64,000 nucleotides of DNA, from positions 19,672,001 to 19,736,000 of the forward strand of contig CM051508.1 of the NCBI GenBank assembly GCA_028015205.1, written 5' to 3'. The DNA comes from Mytilisepta virgata (lineage: Eukaryota > Mollusca > Bivalvia > Mytilida > Mytilidae). A program made the position numbers and the translations under genes. The notes beneath the pieces are model-generated. The model did not search any database. It was not told the DNA's origin and saw only the letters and a program-made list of their open reading frames with translations. Below are positions 24,901 to 40,000 of the stretch, in pieces (positions within the stretch are counted from its first letter, which is position 1; every line of letters starts with the position of its first letter).

Positions 24901-27900
24901 ATTTTTTCCGAACTACACTGCCATCAACTTTCCTCTTCTTTCCAGACAATGTATCATCTGGTAGTTTCTGAAATAGATAGATGAAATAGTACGGTAATTT
25001 TAGGACTATAGGTCGATGCAATGTATAGGTCAAAGCAGAGTTTTCGTTTTATTAATAGTAACAAAAGGGCGTGGGTTGGGGCTTAAGAAAAAAAATTTTT
25101 AAATCTTAGGAAAAAAGTATATGGTATATTTTTTTGGGATGGATGGATGAATGATTTACTGGTTAACGTACAGGATGAAACATGTTCATTTTATATGATT
25201 ATAAACCCTGTTTTGTACTAGACCAACATGCTGATCAGGATTTTTAACATCATGCTAGCTTACAAGGTAACGGTCTGCAATCATACGTCACCCAATCTGG
25301 AGACATAATTCTGACTCTTTGCTTTTACTCCTACATGCCACGTGCTTGGCAGAGAAGCGGCAATTACCAATATTAAGGTCTTTAGTTTACCAAGGCCAGG
25401 GATCGAACCCAAGACCTTCTGCACTCGGGGCGAACACCTTACTAAGAGACCAACAAGGTGGTCTATATTCCTTTAGATAATATTTTTTTTATTTATAATT
25501 TTTTCTCAGCACATTGTAGCTGTTATGAAGACAAAATTTTCCTCTCATTTCCTCTGTCGCTGAAATTTCTTATATTTCTATAGCCAGACCCACTAAATAA
25601 CAAGGTTAGAAGTGGGCATCAATGTACATTAAGGTAATTTCAAATAGCTGGAAAATAAAGTAATAGTCAATCCTTACAATTTAATCCCTAACAATGTTCT
25701 AAAGCCTAGAAAAGGGTGATTCCCCTGTATGATGTCATAATATTTATAAAATTTATTACATAATTTAGTCTATGGAATGATGGACTTCAAATGTTAACCA
25801 ATTAAAAGACATGTTACATTTGATATCAAATTATAGTAACAATCATCTGTGGTTTTTCATTTGTTTTTCCATAATAATTTACCTTTAAAATGTACTTGTT
25901 ATCATGGCAAGTAAGTGTTGCTGTAACCATGGTAACATTGTATCCTGTTCTAACTTCCAGTGGTTCAAGGGATGATGCAAGCTAGATAAAAAGACAAAAA
26001 TAAAAAATAAAAATATCAATAAAAATTGTTTGTTTCAAAAGTTTTTTTTTTTTAAATAGAACTGTAATAGTGTAATTTTCAAATCCACCTGTGTGCTTTT
26101 CTTCTCCTTAATATGTCCTAAGCATAGCTGAGAAAAATAAAACATCAATTTAAAGGTCTTTAAAAGGCATTCCAAAATAAAAAAGGAAATTCTTTGATGT
26201 CCTTTTTACCGGTATGAATTTGGAAAATTCCATCAAAATGGCAATAATGTCATTTTTTGTCCGTGGATTTGTTTAAATTGGTGGTATTATTAGAGAAAAG
26301 ACCTCAAGAATAAATTTATTCTGAAAATTAATGAAAACCTTTAAAAACAGCTTTACTTTTACAGATAAATCAGAATAACTTTTGGTTGGTAGAGAATAAA
26401 TTTCTTCTTAACTTGTCCTCAGTACATAAATATACTATTATTATTAAAATTCATTATAAAATTTTTCCATCGAGACAAATATATCAGAATAAATTTATTC
26501 CTTGGGTCATGAACGGCTTGTAGACTGAGAATAAATTTATTCTTAACTCTGATATGACGCAACTTCAGTAATATCCATCTTTAGTGTTTTGTTGAGAATA
26601 AATTTATTCTTCAAATCTGAGTTTACAATCTTCTATTCCAGAGAATAAATTTATTCTTTAAATCCAAATGTACAATCTTCTTTTTCAGAGAACCAATTTA
26701 TTCTTTAAATCCAAATGTACCATCTTCGTCTTCAGAGAATAAATTTATTCTTTAAATCAAAAAGTACAATCTTGTCTTCAAAAGAATAAATTTATTCCCA
26801 AATTAAAATATGCAATCTTAATATACAACCTTGTTTTCCAGAGATTTAATTTCTTCCCAAATTAGAATATGTAATTTTAATACACAACATTGTGTTTCAG
26901 AGAATAAATTTATTCTCAATTTTAAATATGCAGTTCAACATACAGCTTTGTTTTTTTTAAATATGCAGTTCAACATACAGCTTTGTTTTTCACAGAATAA
27001 ATTAATTCTTTTAATTTCAATGTACCATCTTTTTTTTTTTAAAGAATAAAGATGTTAACAGTGTGCTACAATATTATCTTATCTAGCACAAAAGATTTTT
27101 TATTCAATGTTATTTAACATATTTAATTTTATAAATTTGGGAAAAAAAATTAAAATAGAGAAAAAACTGCAGACATATAACACTGAGATGAGATAGCTTT
27201 GTTATTTTTTTTTAACTTAACAACAGAATGACTTAAATGTAAATGTTTCAAATTCAAAATCAACCTTAGTCTATTGGTTCGTAATATTGTATTAAAATGC
27301 CAACATTTGCAAAAGAAACACCAAAGGGATTAAACTGAACGTCCATAAGAATGAAACACAAAATGAATTCATAAGAACAGTAACATAAACAAATATATGT
27401 ATATGTACCACAAAGTTAAAACTGAAATAATAGAAAAGACGTAGCACATTTAAACTTAACATTTAAAATGAGACAGCACAAGAAGTAAAACACAAACAAT
27501 GTGAAATACCACAATTCACTGGTTTTGCCCAATTTTTCACTGATTTTTAACAATCTTTCAGTGAAATTTCGCATGAGCTCCTTTGTTAAACTATGTTTGG
27601 CTCTGGCTGCCATCTTGGATGGCCTGCTTGGTCATCGGATACAATTCTGAATGATGACCACCTAATGACCATTGCTGCCAAGGTTTGTTCCAATTGGCTT
27701 TGTGGTATCAGACAAGAAGGTCTTTAAATAAATTTCCCATAGGGTTCAATGTTAGACTATGTTTGGCTGTGGTATCGGAAAACTGAATTCGGACGTAAAT
27801 CTTAACGTCAATGATGTGCAATAAGTAGGTAAAATTTGGTGGGAGGCCGTGTTACACCCCGCGATGCACTCTAAGACACCAAGTATTATGATTTTAGGAC

Positions 27901-30900
27901 GCTTTGTATCAGAGAACTAAATTCAGACATAAAACTTATCCCAAGTAAGTAAGGCACGATAAGTAGGTCAGAGTGACCTAATTTTGGTGTAAGGCTGTGT
28001 TACTCACCGAATTGCATCCTCACACCAAGAAAGATGATTGTAGGTAGCTTGGTTTTATAGAACTAACTTAACCTAAGTAAATGAAGCATGATAAGTAGGC
28101 AAGGGTGGCTTAATTTTGGTGGGAGGCTGTTTTACTCCCTGAGATGCACCCTGAAACAAAGTAATATGACTAAGTCCCTTTGTATGGGTAAACTGAACTC
28201 GGACGTAAAACTTAACCTAACTCGAGGAAGTGCAAAAAGTAGGTCACAGTGACATAATATTGGTGGGAGGCTATGTTACTTCCCGAGATGCACCCTCACA
28301 CCAAATAATGATTGTAGGTCCCTAGGTATCGGAGAACTGAACTCGAAGGTAAAACTTAACATAAATCAATGAAGTGCAAAAAGTAGGTCATAATGACCTA
28401 ATTTTGGTTGGAGGCTGTGTTACTCCCCGAGATGCACCCTAACACAAAGTAATATAATTGTAGGCCACTTTGTATGTTAAAACTGATTTTTGACATAAAA
28501 ATTAAATCCCGTCAACCATGTAATATGGGTCATATGACCTTCATCTTATGTCACATGGTTAGTCCCTTCAACGTGCACCTGCACACAAAAATATATAATC
28601 TATTGTTGAAGTTTTGTTGATACACTATGCTTAGTTGCAAAGAAATGAACCTAAAATGCAAAACTTAACCAGAGTCCCTCAAGCATACAATGTAGGTCAT
28701 AATGACCCAATTATTGTATGACTGCTCAGTACTACCAAAGGCACATCCACAGATGAAGTTTTGTTGATACACTATGCTTAGTTGCAGAGAAATGAACCTA
28801 AAATGCAAAACTTAACCAGAGTCGCTCAGGCTACAATGTAGGTCATAATGACCCAATTATTGTATGACTGCTCAGTACTTCACAATGCACATCTACTGAT
28901 GAAGTTTTGTTGATACGCTATGCTTAGTTCCAAAAAAAAATAAACCTAAATGCAAAACTTAACCAGAGTCGCTCAAGCATAAAATGTAGGTCATAATGAC
29001 CCAATTATTGTATGACTGCTCAGTACAACCCACGGCACATCCACTTATGAAGTTTCATTGATACACTATGCTTAGTTCAAAAGAAATGAATCTAAATGCA
29101 AAACTAAACTGGAGTCACTCAAGCATAAAATGTAGGTCATAATGACCCAATTATTGTATGACTGCTCAGTACAACCCATGGCACATCCACTTATGAAGTT
29201 TCATTGATACACTATGCTTAGTTCAAAAGAAATGAACCTAAATGCAAAACTTAACCGGAGTCGCTCAAGTATAAAAAGTAGGTCACAATGACCCAATTAT
29301 TGAATGACTGCTCAGTACAACCCACGGCACATCCACTTATGAAGTTTCATTGATACACTATCCTTAGTTCAAAAGAAACGAACCTAAATGCAAAACTTAA
29401 CCGGAGTCACTCAACTTATTGTATGACAGCTCAGTACTACCCAAGGCACATCCACTGATCAGTGATGTAGTTTCATTGATACACTATACACAAAAAACTG
29501 AACCTACGCGCAAAACTTAACCAGAGTCACTGATGCATGAAATGTAGGTCATAGCGACCCAAGTATTGCTGAACTGTGTTGTACTATACAAGAGGACTGT
29601 AGTGGTGATATATTACTATAGGTTTCTGAGAAATTGAGCTAAACGCAAAACTTAACCAAATCAGGACGTATGTGCGGACGGACGTACAAGGGCAAATCTA
29701 TATGCCCTGGCCACATTCCTGGCTGGGCATAAATAGGAGACAACGAACAACTCATACTGTCAAAGCTACATACCAATTATGAAATCATTCTGCCCAGTAG
29801 AAGCTTAGAAAAAAATGTGACAAAAAGTGTTTTTGGACGGACGAACGGACAAGGCGGTGAATGTAGTATAGCCGCACTTAAAGACTTGGGGTATAATATT
29901 TCAAACTGTCTTAATTCCCTCAAATGATCTTCTAAATTTAGTATTACTTCAAAGAATTGTAATTAAGTAGTATACAGAAAATCTCGGACACGCATGCCGT
30001 TAGGGTATCATTTTTATTTAAAAAAAATAGGTAGGTTATTTTTCTTTAAAAAAAATGTTTATTTTATGTAAGGAATTTTAGTATTTTAACGGGGCTTTTA
30101 CCAAAAAGTCAATAAAAATGAAGAGGAGGAAAAAAAATAGATCGGTAGGGAAACCCTCATCACACATTAAAATTGACATTGTTATAATAGTAAAAATACT
30201 CACCGTATTTATATTTTCTGGATTAGGAGTAATGGAAAATGGAAATAACTAACTTTATACAACCAGCACTCGTAGAAATTCGCCGTATAATTATATTACA
30301 TGCCACACTTTCACTCCTCGTATATAGATACAGATTTTGCATTGATTATCAACGGTCAATTTAAATTATAACAGATCTGCTACCGAAGGACGACGCATCC
30401 CGTTATTTTCTTTCATGGGTCATAATTTAAGCATCTTTCATTCAAAACGACCGATAGCTTCAGGTTAATGGAATTAATTGTATCTAAATGGGAGTTATGT
30501 CCAAACTAGCCCATATGGTATCTCCAATTGAAAAACGTGGTTTGTGAATATTAAAAGATGGCATGCAGTGATATGTTACTTCCATTCCCGGCTTCAATTC
30601 TTCATTATTCTTCGATACGTTGAACTATGCTGGTATTTTATTTGTATTATAAATTAATAAAATTACCACAACAGACAATAATGTGTCATTTCGGTTTTCA
30701 CAAAACGTTCATTTTCCCCCAACATTTAAAATGTGTGCATTTTCACCATATTTAAAAATTGAATAAACGTATAGTTCGAATGTTAACACTCTGTCATGGA
30801 TAAATAAATAACAGTGTGACGAAGTGTCAAAGCACGAGATTGTTATATAAAACGAGAAAAAAATTCATATTTTTTTAATAATGAACAGGTACTTTTTCCA

Positions 30901-32930
30901 AGTATAAACCAGACCAAACTTTGTCAATTTATTGGCGTAAACAATGGGGTTTAAATTGTCTTTTGTTCTAAAAAATAATCTTTCTTAGGGAGATTATTAT
31001 ATACGACTAGTCATATTTAAAAAGGGCCCAAAAATCAAGCTCATGCACCATAGAATAATATTTTCATTGAATGCTTTAACCTCGCGGGGCGGGGGTAACT
31101 TGACCATTTTATGACGGAGGCTGTGTCGGTGAACTCGAAACCCATACCCGAAATTATCCACGTTATATCGAATTTGTGACCCGAAAATATCCAGGAAATC
31201 TAAAATTACACACCCGAAATTATACAAAAATAAAAAAGGTAGTTCTCATGATGAGACATATTTATACATTTAACATTGTGTAAAATGAACCTGAATTATC
31301 CTCAGTGCTTTATAAAAATCTGCAGAACTTTTTTAAATCCTGACCGGTGCTACACCCTAGTTTCCCCCATACTAGAATTTCAACAAGGAAAATGGGTATA
31401 TACTCAGATTTAGCCCTGGGCAAAATGAGTATATACCAAATTCCCCCTCACCACGGAAAACCTGGTAGGCGTATACACATACTCATTTTCCCCCATACTA
31501 ATTTTTCCACCTTATTAAAAATAAAATGTACATGTGATAATATCGGTGAACGACATTTGAGCAGATTGATCCTACATTTTAGCAAATAAAATATTGCCTG
31601 GGGCCTCTGAGGGCTGAATGTATGACCTGTTATTTGAAGAAGAAAAAATCCAATAAAGAAATATAAAATATCTTTTTCCATTGGGTTTCAATGTAAACTT
31701 TGACCATGGATGGCGCCATTTTGAATTTCTGATTGGTACTAAAGTGACAACACTTATGAAGGACTGCATAGGGATGAAGAGAGATCTCTGCCAAGATTGG
31801 TCATATTCTGTTCAGTGGTTCTCAAAAAGAAGACGAAAATATCATTTCCCATAGGGTTTCAATATAAACTTTGACATCGGCTGGTAGACATTTTGAATTT
31901 CCGATCGGCACCAAAGTAAAAACACTTGGTTCTCTATGGAAATGGTGGTCCAATGTAAAAATAATATCATGACCAACTTGTCCTCTGTGTTAAACTATGC
32001 TCAAATATTCAATTTTGTTAAAAATCATAGCATTGTTTTTTTCAGTAGATAGTACGAATTTAATCAAGGGGGAAAGTCTAGTATTGATTCGGTCTGTGGG
32101 GACATCTAGTATATACTAATTTATCCTACCATTAATTTCAGGGGGAAGTAGTATATACTCGATTTTCCGGGAGAAAAACTCAGTATATACCAATTTATCC
32201 GGGGGGAAACTCAGTATATACCCACTTTGCCGGGGGAATACTTAGTATATACCCATTTTTCCGAGGGGGACTGAGTAGGGGGAAACTCTAGTATGTGACA
32301 CTGGAATTCTCCACAGTGTCAACAAATCCCACCCCAAATCTCCGCCGGTTTTGTAAAATCTTGACCCGAATTTGCCACACGTCCCGTATCAAAATATCAT
32401 TGAGTTACCCCCCGAGGTTTTAACACATTTCATCATGTAGGCGTTGGTTTAAAGCATAATTTTTTATGTTTACTTAATCATGAAGCCTCACATACCATGC
32501 ACTACTTAACATTTCATTTTTTTTTCTTTCTTATCCCCGTATTTTCGAAGAATATTTGGGAATAATGTTTTGTGAATTTAAAGTAGTGGTCTAAACTCCT
32601 CTTTCATTTTTCATTTTCTACATTTAATTTCTATACAGTATTGTCACACAATGTATGTAAATGCGTAGCAAGAATTTTGAATTTTGATTTTCAAAACTAG
32701 CGGTCTGTATTCAAACATTAGCATGATTGTGGAAGCGGAAAATAGAACACAAAATGTGTGGAGTACGGGGATAGCTACCCCATGAGCTAATAATTAAGAT
32801 AAAAATCTGAGTCAGTGTGTCGGTCTAGTATAAAACAGGCTTTATATCATATCAATATGTTCTGGCCCTGATATATATGTACATTTAATAACTACCACTA
32901 GACATTAAACATTTATACATCCACCTATCA

Positions 32931-32961
<31 letters not shown>

Positions 32962-35900
32962 ACACAAGTAACAAATAAACCATACACAAAACCTTAGCAT
33001 GCAACAATAGTCTAGAAATTAAAAAAAAAACAGATTTGACTTTGGATTTACTCCTACGTATTATATAATGCTTTTAGGCAAGGATTCTTTAATGTTTTAA
33101 CCAAATTACCAGATATAAATAACTTATCAACTTCTGAGAAACTGAAAAGAATACTTTCTCATGATGATCTTATGCAGTTTGCAGCTCCATCTATAAAAAA
33201 ATCTCTCGAACTTAGGAAAGTGGACTCTACAACTGCGTAGATTTTGTACAAGTTTGTGTATGCTATATTGATGTGACTTTATTCTACTTTGTTTATTATG
33301 TTCATTTTGTTTGTTATCAACCCCTAGAGGTATAAACATGCATTTCAAATAAAGAAATATAATATATATGAAACGTTAGGTGTAATCGAGAAATTAATGA
33401 GCATAAGAAAAAAGAGGAAAAATTATTTCTCTCTCTCTCTCTCTCTTACAGTATTATTTTAATTAGATTTTCATTTTGTAATTTCCATAGTTATAATTTT
33501 TATTTATTTTGGGGAAAAAAGTGGTTCTAAGCACATAATCACTATGAATTAAACGTAAAAGATGTTTCTTCAAAACTCAGCAGGTCGGGTTTTGTTTTTA
33601 ATGTTCATCAAAGGATTCTATATCACTCTTCATACCATACGTAAATGTAATAGAATTACATGGTGTGACACGGTATATTATAATTCAATTTCATTGACAC
33701 ACATTTTAGTTTGTCCGTAAACGTTCTCCAAACTACGGTTTCTAAGGTCCGAGTGAATAGATACACAGGAAGAGTTGAATACACATGAATATTTTTTTTT
33801 TTATAATGAATAGCAATATCGGCAAAAGAATAGATTCGAAGGAGAAGAGAAATTAATGAATCTCATTAAAACGGAGATTTCGTGAGAACAGTATCACAGT
33901 AATATAGCAAACAAATACTAAAAAAAAATAACAATGAGAATAATTTAAAAAAAAAAAAAACGATAAGGTTATGAGCCTATCTATGAAAGTTTCGTCTCCT
34001 TCTATTTTCACCACAAATTGAGGGCATCGAATGGTATTTCGAGTCTTTTATCGTCAAAAGTATATACTGTATTAACTAGTATTTTCGTTCATTGTGATTT
34101 AAAAAAAATTATACATATAGGAACTGAAGGGAACAAGTTGTAAAGATAAAAGGAAAATAAATTAATGCACTTTATGAGCTATTAGGTTATTTTGCTTTAA
34201 AATATTACATTTTAAATTTTAAATGCCGAATTCAGTGCAAAAAAAACTACATTTACAACAATATATATATTGAAAGGAATTAGACTTTTTCACGTCGAGA
34301 ATATTTAGTTCAACTTTCTGAACGATGCCTTTAAAGAAACTACATTGTTGTAAAGATATATTTATAACTTTTTCATGACCACTTGACCATCGACATGTCG
34401 AAGCAATTTATATGCGTGTCAAATTATAACCAAGTCGTACAATGTTTCATGTGTCAGATTGGGAAGTAAAATAATGTCATGGTCCACATTCCCCGGTCGA
34501 CCCATATGCATGCTGCTGTGGTGACGATCGTTATTATCCTATTCACAGTAGTTTCCAAGTTGCGAATTAGCTGGAAGATGTTAAACAATAAAAATCCTTA
34601 TATTGTAATTATTCTATTGATAAACGCATATAAAACTGAGATAAATACAAATCTTTAGTCACACTTCATTATTGATATTTATCGAATCACATTTCCGGTA
34701 CAAATCACATTATGTTCCTAATCACGGTAACTTGATTATTGTCAAATGTCTACAATATGCAAAGTAATTTAAAAAAAAAATATGAAAATTAGTTCAGAAC
34801 TCCATATTTTTTCATTTTCATATTTAATCTTCAAATGTGTGTTAATATATGTAACAGGAATTCGAAATAAATAGTTCAACATATTAGACTTCATGCGAGC
34901 TGCATAGTTTTACTAAATTATATTAACAAACACAAAGTCGTGAAAATTTGATATGTCTGTAGTGAAAATTTTTACCAATTTGAACGAGGTCGAAGAAAAT
35001 CATTTCCCATTATATTTTCTTGAGAGCTTGATGCTGGATTCGATTTTTTTGGACGCAGGACATTTTAGCGGAACATTTTACAGCAAATTTTTATTATTTT
35101 GTTGCATACAATGTATAGTACGCAAAAATATTGTCAATAGTGAGAAGATTAATGACTATTACCGAAAAACCCTCCAAAATTATTTGACGCGCATTACAAG
35201 ATCAGTAAGAGGAGGCGCTGCAACCAAACGATCTGAAAAATGTTCCAAAGGCTCTGTGTAGAATTAAAAGAGCAAACACATATCCAGCTTTGGCCCAGAC
35301 ACAGTTAGAAACACACAGGGTGCTCCTAATGACCAACATACAGACTAAAAAATTCGAACATTTTTACAGCTGAAAGACCCAGACCGTTACAAAACTCTCC
35401 CATTAAAATGTCCACAGTATTTTAAATTCCGCAAAATTACCGCTAAAGGTCAATTTTTTCGGCTAAATGGTCTTATCAATGAGCTAAAATGTCCCGCGTC
35501 GGATTTTTTATTGTATCATGATTAACGAAATTGTAATCAATTATAATCATTGTTATTGATTGAACTGTCCTTTAGGGCGTCTTCATTGACATTAAAGAAT
35601 TTGAATTTTTGAATTAGTAACATCAAAATATGATAAACGAATAAAAATATCTTTTCCACTAAACTTTGTCCTTTTTTTCGGCCAAGCACTTTTCTTGTTA
35701 TTTATTTCTTGTTGACGATTATACTGTTTGTGACGTCACATTGGGATATTTTCATGTTTAATCAAACGAATTACTACACGAACAATAAAATATTACCGAA
35801 TTCCAAAGACAAGGCGAAATACAAACAACAACAACACATGGAACATATTTTATTTAGTTTAACCAAATACCAGAAGCACAACCAAGAGACAACACACAAA

Positions 35901-37063
35901 TATAATGCAGTAACACCGTGTACAACCGGCAGGCTTGAAAGATGGCACAATGTTTGATTCCTCAGATTTTCTATCTTCAACAATGATACAATATGTAGGG
36001 ATTATCAAGAAAGTAGTTGTTTCAAATGTTAAGAAAATTGACAGTTTCCCCAAATATTCAAGCAGACTTTCAATATCTCGGAAATTATGTATCATGAATG
36101 TTTACAACGCCTTGTTAAAAACCCTCATAGATCCGAATGTTTCGTAGTTAGTTGTAAAAGTAGTCCACTATTATTGCGTCTTTCGTACTTTACCGATTGT
36201 ACACAATGACTCTGATAATATCAACAACGGCTGTATTATTAGTTTGTTACAGTAATTTTGGCCTGGGGAGAAAGTCACCCATTGCAAGACAATAAAGAAT
36301 CACACACGAAACACCATTAGTTGCTGTTATGTTGCCTCTTTGGAGTGTTAAAGACATTAAATTAGGCATGGGATGCTGACACAAACCCCACATCTATTCG
36401 TTTTCATATCGCATCAGAAAAAAAAAATAATTATTATAATCGAATTCATAAAGGAGAGGGTTTTATTTGAGTATTTTGGCATATTTTAATTTACGTCTAG
36501 CTTATACATAAAATAAAAATTCTGATATTTATCTATTCTCAAATATACTATTTGACTATTTGTTGTTAGTTTTTCATTCCACAGAAACTCAGTTACAGTG
36601 GCCAAATCTGATATTTCCTTATTTTATTAATAACTGTTTCTATGTGTTTTGAAATGAGTTGCTTAAATACATGACCAGTTGCGATAGGGCAAAATATCCC
36701 GAGTCGTAAGTCGTAGAGGATACAGTTTAATAAGTGATTATTTATATTTACAGATACACTACGTCAGTATGATAAAAAAAAATAACAAAAAATCGAAAAG
36801 AGAAATGTGCATATCATTCCATCTGTGGACAATGTGCATGTAATGTCCATGCACTACTAAGCCCGACTTGTTAACCCTGGTGTAGAAAAATATGTGCAGA
36901 CGTATTATGGTATGGTAGTGCCGTCGGTTTCGGCTTCCGTAGACAGTTAATTTTCCGCTCATTTACTTTTGTTCTACATGTATTAAACAAATCCTTATAA
37001 TATTTTACCACAATGATCTCCATATACGAATGATTTTAGTAAATCTGGACTCTCCCGCTTTTT

Positions 37064-37094
<31 letters not shown>

Positions 37095-40000
37095 GGGGAG
37101 GGGGATAAGTTTGTTTTATATAATTTTGGTGTACATTTTAAAATTTTCAACTGATTTTTTGTGTTCAATGTTTCTTGATTGAAATGGAATAAACGTCATT
37201 TAGATCCATATTTTGACTATCTCTTAAATACCTCTATCTTTTAGAGATTTAAAGGGGCCAAAAAAGTGTCACGTCTTAATTTTCGAGACTTTTTACCTGC
37301 GCCAGCTACGGAGTTGAAGTAATTTACACCTGGAATGGGACTTCATATTCGATTATTTCATAAAATAAGAATATAAAGACCTAGCCATTTGCTCTTATGA
37401 GTTGTCCTATGTATCCGATATTGATTTGCAATACATATTTCATTTCTCCTACGAATAATATGGGGCTTCCTTTTAAGAGCTTATTTGGAATTTAATTAAT
37501 GTTAAAATCAATATACACTGCCAAATTATATAAATAATTATTTACTCAAGAAAAACTAGAACTGTCCTGAAAGGGACTAATACCCCCCCCCCCCCCCCCC
37601 CCCCCCCATAGCAACATGTCTGTTTTGAAGCCTACACAGAGTTCAAATCATCATATTTTTCAAAGTACTCGCCCAAACAGTAAATACTGACAATATGTAT
37701 ATCTCTATAATGTGATCTAACACTCCATAAAGTTTCATGAGAATCATGCAAGTACATGTAATATAGGAGGTGTTGCGGACAACACATGTAAAGAAGTTTT
37801 GTTTAAAGAAGTTTTGTTAAAAATTGCCTAAGTCCAAACAGCCATATCTTTTACATTTCTTGTCCAAACAAATTCCGACAATGTGCACATCTCCATATAG
37901 TGATCTAAAACTCCATAAAGTTTCATGAGAATTATGCAAGAAATTTAGGAGGAGTTGCGGACAACGTTATTTCGGACATACGGACAGACTGAAACCTATA
38001 GACTTCCAAACTTCGTTTGCAGGGGTATAATTAATAAAACGCATGTTTCACAGACTTATCGGCAACCGTCGCGTCATTCAAAAATCAACATGGCGCGGCC
38101 TATGTAAATATGTATTACAGTGCAGTACAAGATTGTTATTGTACACAACTTTTTCCTGTGGAAAAGATACTTTTGGTCTTCAAAGCATACCCAATTCACG
38201 TTTACGTAAAAATATGTACACACGGCATAAAAGTGGATATACCCTGTAATATATCGGTTGACGACATATACGATGCCATATTTGTACACGAGAAAGTTTA
38301 TTTCAGGACGAAATATGAAAGTATATATAACTGTTAAATGGTTAGGAGGATAGTAACAAATTTATTATTCTCAAAGGAAAACAGCTGCATGGTGACGAGG
38401 GGAACAATAAACTTTGGTACATACACCTCATATCATCATCTTAATGCTTACTTTCCATTTGATCAATTAGAAGTTTGATAATTCTCTTTTATTCATAAGT
38501 AACGGGGTTAAACAAATCGAATATATGCACGTGTATGATGAATTGATGGACATAATGGGTGTGGTCAACGATAACCAATCATATGGTTTGAATCGGTCAT
38601 GGTCACGTTATTACATGGAACCGTGTCTGATCGATAGAAAAACTATAATTAATTTGCGAAAGATTACACAGAACTCATTTTAGTTGAGAGGTATGTTCAT
38701 TTTATTTAAGATTTAGTTACGATCGAGTTAATCATGCCGTATGTAATTGAATGCATTGAGGATTGAAAGGTTGTTCAAAATACATATTTTGAAAATTGTG
38801 ATTTAAAAGTATCTCGGAAAACTGTTATTTTGAAACCCAAAGACATTAATTCAGGTATATTTATAAGTCTAGGGTTTTCAATTAATGTAATAACCCGGAA
38901 GTGGGGTTTTTCACGATTTTTGGTATTGTTCGGGGTGTGTTTTGAAAAACTAATATATATTCGGGTTGTAAATTGACTCTGCTATTCAATTCCTCAGATG
39001 TTTGTGATAAACATCAGTATAAGTCCGGGTGTGCTTTGCCGATATGGCTGTTTTGCGGGTATAGGTATTTTCATCTAAATATTTTTTTTGTATATTATTA
39101 ACATGTATTCTAGTATTTGTTCGGGTACTCTTTCTTAGGCCATTTCCGCACATCCTCGTCAACAATCCAGAGAGTTACCCCTCCCCCCTCTTCCGGGTAA
39201 TTACACTAATTTCCAAGTCTTTAGAAGTGAGGCTGATTATTTATGCAATCGGTAAGTCTTAACGGAAATGACCGAGCTTCATATTTTTTGCCCAAAATAA
39301 TCTAATTCCAAGAAGTGAGAACGTAAACATTGTAATGCATTTCAAATTTATTTTATTCATTTTAATTACAATCTTCACACACTTGTTTTGAGAAAATTAG
39401 CGTAAAAAGCTGTAGTTACTGTAAAACAATAACATTGAGGAGCTATTTTGGGAAATCGTAAATATCAAAACACGTGATGATTCAATCGATGAAGTTTATG
39501 ATAATGTATTTCATTCCCAGCCTCTTCTTGCCAATTTGACGCCTAGCAAATATCATACGTTTCGTAGGCGTTGCAAAAACCACTTTGCAATTTCTTTTTT
39601 TTAGCAGAAACAGTAAATGATCTTGGTCGACTACTACTATTTACTTTGTGTAGACATTTTCTTCATCAACTTTCGCTATCCGCAAGCGCACGATTTCCAC
39701 GGTAAGAGGTCATGTTGAGGTCATATGAATAGGGGCGGGAATTAGATTGATTTTTTGTCGCACCGACAAAAATTCAAACAAGGTTTGTTTAATGTTAGTA
39801 CATCGGTGATGTGTTTACGCAAAAAATTTCTCTAGACCATTTTGAAGGATTGCTTTATTATTTTCTATAAAACATTTATTTTTTTTTTTAATCGTAGCTG
39901 CTATAACTTTAACTGTTCGTACGTGACACGGTAAGATTGTCCATTCGGGCGTCTGTCAACTTCTTACATGTATCTTCTGTTGTTCCGATTAGGGGCGTTA

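Noticed and set aside
35709..36147. Overlapping plus-strand frames inside the giant element, candidate transposase
   Set aside because: No catalytic motif, no consistent splice sites and frames broken by stops; unsupported.
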